Part shown: in pieces, positions 9,259-17,710 of the stretch
How positions within the stretch are numbered: position 1 is the stretch's first letter
Layout of the letters: each line of letters begins with the position of its first letter
Origin: Streptomyces sp. NBC_00078
GTDB lineage: Bacteria; Actinomycetota; Actinomycetes; Streptomycetales; Streptomycetaceae
Reading direction: 5' to 3'
Length of the DNA stretch: 64,000 nt
Assembly: GCF_026343335.1 (NCBI RefSeq)
Contig: NZ_JAPELX010000001.1
Location: 1,674,001-1,738,000 of the forward strand
The notes under the pieces: generated by a model
Databases searched by the model: none
What the model was told of the DNA's origin: nothing
The model's input: only the letters and a program-made list of their open reading frames with translations
Made by a program: the position numbers and the translations under genes

Positions 9259-10233
9259 ATGGAGTCCTTCAGAGCCCGCCGAAGCCACCGCGCTCGTCCG
9301 TCCAGGACGCGCCCCCTGTTGTGCACGGCCCTTGCGGTCGTGACCGTCGTGGGCGGTACGGCCGCAGGGAGCGTGTATGCGAAGGCTCGGGCGCACTCCG
9401 GTGCGGGCCCCGTATCGTCGTCGGCCACGGCGGACGGGGAGGAATCGGTGGAACCTGTGGCTCAGCCGGCGGTGGACCACGCAGCGGTGCTGGCCAGGGC
9501 GATGCGGTCGGTGTCCGTCGAGAGCGACGCGGAGGTGTCGGTGGCGGTGCTGGACCTGGACTCGGGGGAGAGCGCCTCGTACGGGAACGGTGCCTTCGAC
9601 ACGGCGAGCATCGTCAAGGTCGACATCCTGGCGACGCTGCTGCTGCAGGCGCAGGACGTGGCCCGGCACCTGACGGCGAGCGAGAAGTCGTACGCCACCA
9701 CGATGATCGAGGACAGCGACAACGACTCCGCGTCGGCCCTGTGGCGGATCATCGGCAAGGCGGACGGGCTCGACGCCGCGAACGAGCGTCTCGGTCTCAC
9801 GGACACGGAGGGCGGCGACGGCATGCTGTGGGGGCTGACGCAGACCACGGCCGCCGATCAACTCACCCTGCTGCAGCAGGTGTTCGGGGACGACTCCCTG
9901 CTGGGTGAGGCGTCGCGGACGTATCTGCAGGGGCTGATGGGGCAGATTGCGGCCGACCAGCACTGGGGCGTGTCGGCCGCGGCCGACGGGTCCGAGTGGG
10001 CGCTGAAGAACGGCTGGCTGGCCCGCAGCACGACCGGGCTGTGGGACATCAACAGCATCGGGCGGGTGAGGGTGGACGGCCGCCGCTGTCTCGTGACGGT
10101 GCTGTCGAAGGGCAACTCGACCAAGGCGAAGGGGATTTCACTGGTCGAGACAGCGGCGAAGGCGGCGGTCGGCTCGCTCGCCGGGGCCCACTCGACCCCG
10201 ACCGCCTCCGCCTCCCCCTCCGCCGCCCGATAG
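9259..10233 (+). CDS. secreted serine hydrolase, class A beta-lactamase fold
   Basis: A 324-aa protein with an N-terminal membrane/signal segment (about residues 20-40, CTALAVVTVVGGTAAGSVYA) preceded by arginines. The three motifs of the penicillin-binding fold are recognisable: Ser117-x-x-Lys120 in TASIVKVD, Ser153-Asp154-Asn155 in EDSDNDSAS, and Lys250-Asn-Gly in place of KTG. The catalytic Ser-Lys pair is intact, but the third motif is altered and I see no clear Glu166 omega-loop. It is more likely a wall-associated hydrolase or D,D-peptidase relative than a true lactamase. It ends 19 bp from the convergent protease gene. Confidence 0.75.
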   Translation: MESFRARRSHRARPSRTRPLLCTALAVVTVVGGTAAGSVYAKARAHSGAGPVSSSATADGEESVEPVAQPAVDHAAVLARAMRSVSVESDAEVSVAVLDLDSGESASYGNGAFDTASIVKVDILATLLLQAQDVARHLTASEKSYATTMIEDSDNDSASALWRIIGKADGLDAANERLGLTDTEGGDGMLWGLTQTTAADQLTLLQQVFGDDSLLGEASRTYLQGLMGQIAADQHWGVSAAADGSEWALKNGWLARSTTGLWDINSIGRVRVDGRRCLVTVLSKGNSTKAKGISLVETAAKAAVGSLAGAHSTPTASASPSAAR

Positions 10234-10252
10234 GGCCGGAGCGGTCGGGCGG

Positions 10253-11455
10253 CTAGAAGTCGTCGAAGCGTCGGCGCCGGCCGCGCCACAGGACGACCGC
10301 CGCGACGAGCAGGACCCCGCCGAGGCTGCCCGCGAGTGGGGCGGCCCAGCCGCTGGTGTCGTCATCGGACTCGGCGGCGTCGGGGCCGGAGCCGAAGTAC
10401 CTGTCGCCGTACGACGCCGCCTGCAGGCCCTCCGGCTTGAGGCGGCCGGCCGCCTTGATGGCGGCGGCCGGGTCGATGAGGCCGAAGCCGCGCGAGTCGT
10501 CGCGGCCGCCGGCGGGGGCGTTGCGCGCGGTGTCCTCGAGGAGCTGCTTGATCTGGGCGGGGGTCAGCCCCGGGTGGGCGGCCTTGATGAGGGCCACCGC
10601 GCCCGAGACGAACGCCGAGGCGGCGCTGGTCCCCCACCCCTCGTAGTACTTGTGGTCGGGGTCGGCGATGACGATGTCGACGCCGGGAGCGCTGACGGTG
10701 GCGTACCAGCGGCGGGTGGAGAACGAGGCGCGGGTGCCGAAGCGGTCGACGGCGGTCGCGGCGATGACGCCCGGGTAGGCGGCCGGAAAGGAGACGTGGT
10801 CGCCTCTGCCGCCGCCGTTGCCCGCCGAGGCGACGATGGCCACGCCCTTCTTGAGGGCGTACTGGACGGCCTCGTCCTCGGCGGGCTCGGGGTGCGCGGA
10901 GGCGGAGTCGTCGCCGAGCGAGAGGTTGATGACGTCGGCCCCGTGGTCGGCGGCCCAGCGGATGCCTTCGGCGAGGGCGTTGCCACGGGAGGAGCGGGCC
11001 TTGCTGCGGGCCGAGTCGCCGTCCTCCAGGATCACGCGGACGGGGAGGACCTTGGCCTCGGGGGCGATGCCCATGATCCCCTCGTCGTCGCCGGGGCCGT
11101 GTCCGTGCCCGGCGATGATCCCGGCCATGGCGGTCCCGTGCCGGGCCCACGCCCGGTCCCCCTGCCTTGCCCCGAAGCCGATCATGTCCTTGGTGGGCAG
11201 GACGTTCCCGACGAGGTCGGGATGGTCGGCCTCGACGCCGGTGTCGAGGACGGCGACGGTGATGCCCTTGCCCTTGGTGGTCTGCCAGGCCTGCTGGGTG
11301 TGCATGGCGTCGAGGGCCCACTGCTGGGCACGTATGCCGTCGGCGTGCGCGACGCTGGCCGGGACGAGGGCGAGAGAGGCGGCGAGGAGGACGCTCACCG
11401 CTCCGGCACGGTGCCTGGCTCCGTTGCTGCTCTTCGCTCGGATACGGCGCTTCAC
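10253..11455 (-). CDS. mycosin-like subtilisin serine protease (S8)
   Basis: This 400-aa protease has a signal peptide (residues about 15-40, VSVLLAASLALVPASVAHA), an S8 catalytic domain with Asp71 (VAVLDTG), His106 (RHGTAMAGI) and Ser277 (GTSAASAFVSG) plus the oxyanion Asn region (VASAGNGGG), and a C-terminal membrane helix (LAGSLGGVLLVAAVVLW) followed by an Arg-rich tail. This is the membrane-anchored mycosin (MycP) architecture used with type VII secretion. The GTG start overlaps the preceding gene's stop (GTGA). No ESX genes are nearby. Confidence 0.88.
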   Translation of the reverse strand: MKRRIRAKSSNGARHRAGAVSVLLAASLALVPASVAHADGIRAQQWALDAMHTQQAWQTTKGKGITVAVLDTGVEADHPDLVGNVLPTKDMIGFGARQGDRAWARHGTAMAGIIAGHGHGPGDDEGIMGIAPEAKVLPVRVILEDGDSARSKARSSRGNALAEGIRWAADHGADVINLSLGDDSASAHPEPAEDEAVQYALKKGVAIVASAGNGGGRGDHVSFPAAYPGVIAATAVDRFGTRASFSTRRWYATVSAPGVDIVIADPDHKYYEGWGTSAASAFVSGAVALIKAAHPGLTPAQIKQLLEDTARNAPAGGRDDSRGFGLIDPAAAIKAAGRLKPEGLQAASYGDRYFGSGPDAAESDDDTSGWAAPLAGSLGGVLLVAAVVLWRGRRRRFDDF

Positions 11456-14445
11456 GAGGGCTTCTCCGTGGGCGAGGTGACGTCTTTGCGCAGGGCCCGT
11501 TCGATGCGGTCGGCGAGGCCCTGGGCCTCGTTGCCGAGGCCGGCCTGGGCGGGGGCCGAAGTGGCACCGGACTGGGTGGCCTGCTCGGCGGAGAGCGGGG
11601 TGTCGACGCTGCGGCCGTCGGCCCAGCCGGAGACGGCGTAGACGACGACCGGGGCATCGGTGAGCACGGAGATGGTCCACGAGGCGCGCTGCCTGGTGCC
11701 GAAGCGGGCGGCGGCGGTGTCCTTCGCCGCGTAGGCGCGGGGCATGAGGTCGGTGCGGCTGGCGAGGCCCTCCTGCTGGAAGCGCTTGGCGAGGGCGTCC
11801 ATGGATGCGGCGTCGGCGTCGGTGAACAGGAGGCCGACGGTGGTGACGAAGCTCTGCGTGGCGTCGGTGTAGGTGGCGCGGAGGAGACGTTGGCAGCCGA
11901 CCGGTGCGAGGGCCTTCTTGAGCAGCGGGTCGAAGGCGTCCTTGCATCCGCTGTCGGGTGCGACGGCGACGCGCGTCCAGGTCCGGTCGGCGCCGCCGGG
12001 GCCGGCGCCGGTGCCCTCCACGGTCGGGGGGAACAAACGGTCCACGGGCACGCTGTGCCACAGACTTCCAGCCGCTGCGAACGTGTCCCGCGCGCCGCCG
12101 TCGCCCGAGTCCCCGACCAGCCAGCTCCCGGTCACGGCACCGCCGATGAGCCCGACGCCGAGCACGAGGCAGGCGGCGACCGCGGCGGTACGCGGCCGTA
12201 CCCGCCGAGCGAGCGGCCGCGGCCGGGCGTGCTCGTCGTACCCCTCGGGCTCCGCGAACGACACAACGGGCCGCCCGGCCCCCAGCGTCCCACCGGGCAC
12301 CGTCGGAGCACTCCAGGAGAGAGCGGGATCGGGCCCCACGCCCACACCGGGGCCCGGACGCTGTGACGCGTTGGTCGGGGTGGAGCTCGGGCGGGCGGCC
12401 GGCATGGGCGGTGCGGCCGAGTCGGGCCGCGGGCTCGTTGCCGACGGCGGGGTGGCGCCGGGGCGCCGAAGAGGAGCAGTGGCCGCCGAGCCGGACGTGG
12501 AGATGGGCGGCGTGGCCGAACCTGGCCGACGGCCGGGATCGGCGGGCGCGGAGGAGGGGCGGGCGCCCGGCATCGGCGGCACGGCGGAGTCAGTGTGCCG
12601 AACGGGATCGGCGGGGGCGGGAGTTGGCGTCCCCGGCGCTGTGGCCGAAGGGGCGGCGGCATCCGGTCTCGCCGAGGCGGCCGAACCGGCCGAACCGGGG
12701 CGGAAACCCGGACGGGACTCCGGCAGGAGTGGGGCGGTCGCACCCGGGCGACGGAGGGGGTGGGCCACCGTGGGAGTGCGGCCTGCGTCCGTCACGGCGG
12801 GCGGGACGGCCGGACGGGCAGGTGCCTCGGGCAGGGTCTCAGGGGTGATGGGCCGCAGGCGCCTGGTGGTCTCCTGGGCCGCTTCCGCGGGGGCGCTCGT
12901 GGGGCGGGGCGGCGGCGTGGGGCGGTGGCTCGGGCGTGGCGGTACGACGCCGCCCGGCGTGCTCGTACCGGCGGCGCCCCGCGCGCTCGTACCGGCCGTG
13001 GCCTGCGGACTCGTACCGGAGACGCCGTGCACGGTGGTGTCGGCGGCGGCCTGTGTGGGCGTGGCCTCGGCGGTCCGCCCGGTCGTAGCGGCGCCGTCGC
13101 TGCCTGTCTCGCCGCCGGTCGTCGGAGGGGCGTCAGGGAAACGGGCCGAGGCCCGCGGTGGGGGCGCGGGCAGCGGACCGGCGTCTCGTGCGGAGGGCAC
13201 GCGGAGGTTCGGGAAGTGGGGACGCTTGTCCGGGGAGCCGGCCGGGATACCGTCCGGGTCGGCCGCGGGGCTTGGGCGGCGCGACGAGTCCGCGGTGCTG
13301 TCGGAACGCAGCCCGGATGCCGAGCCCGGTTCCGTCCGGGGCCGGCGCGTCGTGGGCTGGCTCTCCGTGGCCCGGCTCTCCGTGGCCCGGCTCCGCTCGG
13401 CCTGACCGCCTCGCGCAGACGCCGGCAGTCCGTCTCCCTCAGCTGCACCGACACCCCGAGGTACCGAACCCTCGACAGCGGCACTGTCCTGCCGGGACGA
13501 CGAAACCCCGTCGGCGGCACTGCCCTGCCGGGACGACGAAACCCCGTCGGCGGCACTGTCCCGTCGGGACGACGACGCCCGGTCGGTCTCGCTGCCTCGC
13601 CAGGACGACGAACCCTTGTCGTCGGCCGCACTGTCCTGCCGGGACGACGAAACCCCGTCGGCGGCACTGTCCCGTCGGGACGACGACGCCCGGTCGGTCT
13701 CGCTGCCTCGCCAGGACGACGAACCCTTGTCGTCGGCCGCACTGCCGTCTCGAAGCGGGGAGCCTTCGTCTCCGTCACCGACGCCCCACGACGACCAACT
13801 CTCGCCGGCCCGACGGCCCTGTCGGAGCGTGGCACCCCCGTCGGAGCCACTATCGCCCTGCGACGACGAACCCACCTCCGCCTCACCACCGAACCGGGAC
13901 GGCCGGCCGCCCTCGGCCCCGCCACCCGGCCGGAGCGCCGTACCTCCGCTGGAGCGATCACTGCCCCGCGACGACGAACCCACCTCCGCCTCACCACCGA
14001 ACCGGGACGACCAGCCGTCGTCACCGTCACCGTCGACGGCCGGCCCGGCGGTGTCGGCCTCGGTGACCGGTCGGGACGACGAGACGCCGTCGGAGCCACT
14101 GCCCGTCCGGGGCGTCGGGGCTCCATCGGCTTCGCCGCCGCCCCATGGCCACGGCTCCCCGTCGCCTCCACGGTCGCTCCACGGCGACCAGCCCTCGTTC
14201 GGGGCCTCGCGCTCGTTGCGAGAGGGGGCGGGGGTGGGGCGGCGGGGGGCGAACGCGTTGAAGGGTTCCGAGCCGTGCCAGGGGGACCACGCGCCGCCGG
14301 ACTCGGCCGTCGAGTCCGGCGTGGGGTCGGTGTCGGGCGGGGGCGCGGTGGTCTCCTGCGGCTGCCGGTCCGCCGGACCCCGGCCGACCGTCGGGGGCTG
14401 GGGCGGGCGCGGTGGGATGGAGGCGTGCTGCGCGTCCGTGCTCAT
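11452..14445 (-). CDS. low-complexity membrane protein upstream of the mycosin
   Basis: The 997-aa protein has about 740 residues of Pro/Ser/Ala/Gly/Asp-rich low complexity with many SSSR-type repeats, then one transmembrane helix (about 751-774, AAVAACLVLGVGLIGGAVTGSWL) and a C-terminal domain of about 215 residues (DRTWTRVAVAPDSGCKDAFDPLL...), predicted outside. It is translationally coupled (GTGA) to the mycosin gene, so the two probably act together; the C-terminal domain may be a partner or substrate. I do not recognise the family. The ATG at 14445 follows a GGGGGG stretch. Adjacent reading frames are also open over the repeat region because of extreme GC content. Confidence 0.75.
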   Translation of the reverse strand: MSTDAQHASIPPRPPQPPTVGRGPADRQPQETTAPPPDTDPTPDSTAESGGAWSPWHGSEPFNAFAPRRPTPAPSRNEREAPNEGWSPWSDRGGDGEPWPWGGGEADGAPTPRTGSGSDGVSSSRPVTEADTAGPAVDGDGDDGWSSRFGGEAEVGSSSRGSDRSSGGTALRPGGGAEGGRPSRFGGEAEVGSSSQGDSGSDGGATLRQGRRAGESWSSWGVGDGDEGSPLRDGSAADDKGSSSWRGSETDRASSSRRDSAADGVSSSRQDSAADDKGSSSWRGSETDRASSSRRDSAADGVSSSRQGSAADGVSSSRQDSAAVEGSVPRGVGAAEGDGLPASARGGQAERSRATESRATESQPTTRRPRTEPGSASGLRSDSTADSSRRPSPAADPDGIPAGSPDKRPHFPNLRVPSARDAGPLPAPPPRASARFPDAPPTTGGETGSDGAATTGRTAEATPTQAAADTTVHGVSGTSPQATAGTSARGAAGTSTPGGVVPPRPSHRPTPPPRPTSAPAEAAQETTRRLRPITPETLPEAPARPAVPPAVTDAGRTPTVAHPLRRPGATAPLLPESRPGFRPGSAGSAASARPDAAAPSATAPGTPTPAPADPVRHTDSAVPPMPGARPSSAPADPGRRPGSATPPISTSGSAATAPLRRPGATPPSATSPRPDSAAPPMPAARPSSTPTNASQRPGPGVGVGPDPALSWSAPTVPGGTLGAGRPVVSFAEPEGYDEHARPRPLARRVRPRTAAVAACLVLGVGLIGGAVTGSWLVGDSGDGGARDTFAAAGSLWHSVPVDRLFPPTVEGTGAGPGGADRTWTRVAVAPDSGCKDAFDPLLKKALAPVGCQRLLRATYTDATQSFVTTVGLLFTDADAASMDALAKRFQQEGLASRTDLMPRAYAAKDTAAARFGTRQRASWTISVLTDAPVVVYAVSGWADGRSVDTPLSAEQATQSGATSAPAQAGLGNEAQGLADRIERALRKDVTSPTEKPS
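13517..13738. repeat. tandem 111-bp duplication (two copies)
   Basis: Two consecutive 111-bp units, 13517-13627 and 13628-13738, appear to differ at one base (position 7 of the unit). Each consists of a 36-bp and a 75-bp subunit; an extra 36-bp copy lies at 13481-13516. The unit length is 37 codons, so the frame of the low-complexity protein is kept and SSSR-(Q/R)-DSAAD peptides are repeated. Confidence 0.9.
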
Positions 14446-14722
14446 GCACCCCCCGTTTCCTCGCGCCCGGGCCGACTACCTGTACGCGGGCCGTCGTCCT
14501 TGCGCTCAACCGCTCGGCGCCGGATCTGTCCGTCCCGGACACGCATACCCGTACGGATGGACCGGCATCCAGGTGCGGGATGTGCAGCCGTGGTCGTTCC
14601 GCCGTACGTGCGCGTCACTCTACGGGTTGCCCCTGCCGGAACGGGAACCAGTCCACGAGCCCGGGGCATCTGCCCGGAACGTCCCCCTACCCTGCGGTAA
14701 TCCTGTCTGGCAGGCTTCGTTC
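14446..14722. other. divergent intergenic region
   Basis: This 277-bp gap separates the divergent low-complexity protein gene and the deaminase/aldolase gene. It must hold both promoters. I saw no convincing palindrome, repeat or RNA structure in it. Confidence 0.5.
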
Positions 14723-15925
14723 ATGACTGCGCGCGCCGCTGACCGAGTCCGTTACGACCGGGCCACCGCCCACCTCGACGCTCCTCTCGCCATCGTGGAC
14801 CTGGACGCCTTCGACACCAACGCGGACGATCTCGTGCGCCGCGCCGGTGGCAAGCCGATCCGCGTCGCCAGCAAGTCCGTCCGCTGCCGGGCCCTGCTGG
14901 AGCGGGTGCTCGCCAAGGAGGGCTTCGCGGGCATCATGTCGTTCACCCTCGCCGAGTCCCTGTGGCTGGCGCGGAGCGGGTTCGACGACGTCCTTCTCGC
15001 CTATCCGTCCGCGGACCGCGGCGGGTTCGCGGAGCTGGCCGGTGACCCCAAGCTAGCCGCCGCCGTGACCGTCATGATCGACGATCCCGCGCAGCTCGGG
15101 TTCATCGACGCGGCACGCGCCGGCGGACGTGAAGTCATCCGCGTCTGCCTGGAGTTGGACACCTCGCTGAAGCTGTTGGGCGGGCGCGTACGCGTCGGGG
15201 CGCGACGCTCCCCGCTGCACTCCCCCGCCCAGGTCGCCGGCCTGGCCCGCGCCGTGGCACGGCGGCCCGGCTTCAAGGTCGTGGGGATCATGGCGTACGA
15301 GGGGCACATCGCGGGCGTCGGTGATTCCGTCGCCGGGCGGCCGCTGCGGTCGCGTGCCGTACGGCTCATGCAGGCCACGGCCCGCCGGGAACTCGCGGAG
15401 CGGCGCGGCGAGGTGGTGCGCGCGGTGCGGGCCGTCGTACCGGATCTGGAGTTCGTCAACGGCGGCGGCACCGGCAGTGTGCAGCACACCGCCGCGGAGG
15501 ACGCCGTCACGGAGATCGGCGCGGGGTCGGGCCTGTACGTGCCGCGGCTGTTCGACAACTACACCTCGTTCAGCGGGCGTCCGGCCGCGCTGTTCGCCCA
15601 GCCCGTCGTACGGCGGCCGGGAGTCGGGGTCGTGACGGTGCTGGGCGGCGGTTACCCGGCCTCCGGCGCGCCCGGGCCCGACCGGCTCCCCGTCCCCTGC
15701 CTGCCCGAGGGGCTGCGCTACGACCCCCAGGAGGGGCCCGGCGAGGTGCAGACGCCGCTGCTCGGCTCGCCCGCCGACGACCTGCTGATCGGCGACAAGG
15801 TGTGGTTCCGGCACGCCAAGGCCGGCGAGTTGTGCGAGCGGTTCGACGTGCTGCACCTGATCGAGGGCGATGCCGTGACGGCGACCGCGCCGACGTACCG
15901 CGGGGAAGGCCACACCTTCCTGTAA
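14723..15925 (+). CDS. PLP-dependent amino acid deaminase/aldolase (alanine racemase-type fold III)
   Basis: The 400-aa enzyme has an alanine-racemase-like N-terminal TIM barrel. DAPLAIVDLDAFDTNADDLVRRA is followed by RVASKSVRC, in which the Lys is the likely PLP Schiff-base residue, and by the phosphate-binding region FVNGGGTGSVQ. The C-terminal beta domain includes GEGHTFL. Such proteins are annotated as amino acid deaminase/aldolase or D-threonine aldolase/D-serine deaminase relatives. The substrate cannot be read from sequence. I chose the ATG at 14723 because homology begins at once; the open frame upstream is low-complexity shadow. Confidence 0.85.
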   Translation: MTARAADRVRYDRATAHLDAPLAIVDLDAFDTNADDLVRRAGGKPIRVASKSVRCRALLERVLAKEGFAGIMSFTLAESLWLARSGFDDVLLAYPSADRGGFAELAGDPKLAAAVTVMIDDPAQLGFIDAARAGGREVIRVCLELDTSLKLLGGRVRVGARRSPLHSPAQVAGLARAVARRPGFKVVGIMAYEGHIAGVGDSVAGRPLRSRAVRLMQATARRELAERRGEVVRAVRAVVPDLEFVNGGGTGSVQHTAAEDAVTEIGAGSGLYVPRLFDNYTSFSGRPAALFAQPVVRRPGVGVVTVLGGGYPASGAPGPDRLPVPCLPEGLRYDPQEGPGEVQTPLLGSPADDLLIGDKVWFRHAKAGELCERFDVLHLIEGDAVTATAPTYRGEGHTFL

Positions 15926-15954
15926 CCGGCCGGTCCAACGATCAGGTCGCCGGG

Positions 15955-16866
15955 TCAGTTCGCCGGGCCGATGCTGCTGCCGACTCCGCCGCTCGTCGAT
16001 GCGTCGCCGAGCGGCCGGATGCCCTTGGCGATGCGGTCCATGTCGGCGAGCGGCGGGCCGTCCGCGCCCGCGTCGAAGACGAACCGGACGATCACCGGTG
16101 CCTCGGTGCCGACGCTGGAGGGGAAGAAGAGCGACTCGACGTAGCCGCCGGGCCCCTTGGCCGTCTTCACGCGCCAGCGCACGAAGTACCCGGCGCGGCC
16201 CGCCACCGCGATCTGACCGGACGTGATCTGCCGGTGGGACTCGATGCCGCCGAAGGGCCGCTCGCCGACGAGGTCGCGGTCGTAGGCGGCGTCGGCCGCA
16301 TCCGGGATGTCCTGCTCGGCGAGTGCCTTGGGGGAGTTCTCGTCGGTGTCGGTCGCCGTACGGGAGATGACGAGGCCGTGCCGGCACACGCCGGAGTCGC
16401 CCGGGCAGCCGTAGGTACCGTCCGTGGTCATGACGACGTCGTCCTCGGCGACGTACTGCGGTCTGACCCAGCCGTCGGGCAACGGCAGCGTGATGCCGTT
16501 GAGTTGGTCGACGACGACGGCCGGGTCGTCGGCGGAGGGCGCCGAGTCGGATGCCGAGGGCGAGGGGCCGCCGGTGGCCGGCGGGGCGGAGGACCCGACG
16601 GGGTTCGGCACGGTCTGCACGTCCGCACCGCCCGCGTCGTCGTCGCGGAGGTAGACCGCTCCCGTGACGATCGCCGCGACGAGCACGACCCCGGCCGTGG
16701 TGAGCGCGACGGCCTTCGCCCGGCCGGAACCGCCGCCCCCCGACGGCAGCCGCACGGGCACGGTGGGCGTGCTCCGGTGCTCCGTCCAGGCCGTGCCGTC
16801 CCACCAGCGCTGCAGGTGGGGGGCCGACGGGTCGGGATACCAGCCGGGCGGGGGCGACATGCTCAT
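15955..16866 (-). CDS. DUF2510 membrane-anchored protein
   Basis: The 303-aa protein opens with a DUF2510 motif (PPGWYPDPSAPHLQRWWDGTAWTEH), then one transmembrane helix (about 55-77, AVALTTAGVVLVAAIVTGAVYL), a Ser/Pro linker, and an extracellular domain of about 190 residues with two cysteines (YGCPGDSGVCRHG) that could form a disulphide. DUF2510 proteins are common actinobacterial membrane proteins of unknown role. Confidence 0.82.
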   Translation of the reverse strand: MSMSPPPGWYPDPSAPHLQRWWDGTAWTEHRSTPTVPVRLPSGGGGSGRAKAVALTTAGVVLVAAIVTGAVYLRDDDAGGADVQTVPNPVGSSAPPATGGPSPSASDSAPSADDPAVVVDQLNGITLPLPDGWVRPQYVAEDDVVMTTDGTYGCPGDSGVCRHGLVISRTATDTDENSPKALAEQDIPDAADAAYDRDLVGERPFGGIESHRQITSGQIAVAGRAGYFVRWRVKTAKGPGGYVESLFFPSSVGTEAPVIVRFVFDAGADGPPLADMDRIAKGIRPLGDASTSGGVGSSIGPAN

Positions 16867-16918
16867 TCCGGCACTCTAGGACGGGCGCCGACGATCAGTA
16901 CACCCTTGTCCCGGCTGC

Positions 16919-17710
16919 CTAGAGGGGCGTGACGTACGCGCCCGCGATGCCGCCGTCCACCAGGAAGTCGGTGGCGTTGACGAAGGACGAGTCGTCGCTG
17001 GCGAGGAAGGCGACGGCGGCCGCGATCTCCTCGGCCTCGGCGAACCGGCCGACCGGGATGTGGACCAGACGGCGGGCGGCCCGCTCCGGGTCCTTGGCGA
17101 ACAGCTCCTGCAGCAGCGGGGTGTTGACCGGGCCCGGGCACAGCGCGTTCACGCGGATGCCCTCGCGGGCGAACTGCACGCCCAGTTCGCGGGACATGGC
17201 GAGGACGCCGCCCTTGGAGGCCGTGTAGGAGATCTGGGAGGTCGCCGCGCCCATCCTCGCGACGAAGGAGGCCGTGTTGATGATGGAACCCCTGCCCTGC
17301 CGGCGCATGTAGGGAATCGCGGCCTTGCAGCACAGGTAGACGGAGGTCAGGTTGACCTCCTGGACCCGCTTCCAGGCCTCCAGGCCGGTCTCCAGGATGG
17401 AGTCGTCGTCGGGCGGCGAGATACCCGCGTTGTTGAAGGCGATGTCGACGCTGCCGTAGGTGTCGTACGCCGTCTTGAAGAGGGCCTCGACCTGCTCGGC
17501 GTCGGTGACGTCGACCTTCACGAACGTTCCGCCGACCTCGTCGGCGGCGGCCTTGCCGCGGACCTCGTCGACGTCGCCGCAGACGACGTGCGCGCCCTCG
17601 GAGGCGAGCCGGCGTGCGGTGGCGAGGCCGATGCCGCTGCCGGCTCCGGTGATGACGGCGGTGCGGCCGACGAGCCGCCGGCACATGTTCTCTGTGGACG
17701 ATGCGGTCAC
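16919..17710 (-). CDS. SDR-family NAD(P)-dependent oxidoreductase
   Basis: The 263-aa classical short-chain dehydrogenase has the nucleotide-binding TGAGSGIG (about residues 19-26), NNAG, and the catalytic Ser/Tyr-x-x-x-Lys (SYTASKGG) plus the C-terminal DGGIAGAYVTPL. It is the third gene of an operon with the glutamine-synthetase-like and aldehyde dehydrogenase genes, joined by a GTGA overlap. In that context it probably oxidises or reduces an intermediate of amine catabolism; the substrate is not known. Confidence 0.88.
   Translation of the reverse strand: MTASSTENMCRRLVGRTAVITGAGSGIGLATARRLASEGAHVVCGDVDEVRGKAAADEVGGTFVKVDVTDAEQVEALFKTAYDTYGSVDIAFNNAGISPPDDDSILETGLEAWKRVQEVNLTSVYLCCKAAIPYMRRQGRGSIINTASFVARMGAATSQISYTASKGGVLAMSRELGVQFAREGIRVNALCPGPVNTPLLQELFAKDPERAARRLVHIPVGRFAEAEEIAAAVAFLASDDSSFVNATDFLVDGGIAGAYVTPL

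Noticed and set aside
12595-14700. Long plus-strand frames opposite the low-complexity protein gene
   Set aside because: All frames are open here because of repeats and GC content. The minus frame alone has a coherent membrane helix, a C-terminal domain and coupling to the protease; the plus frames have none.
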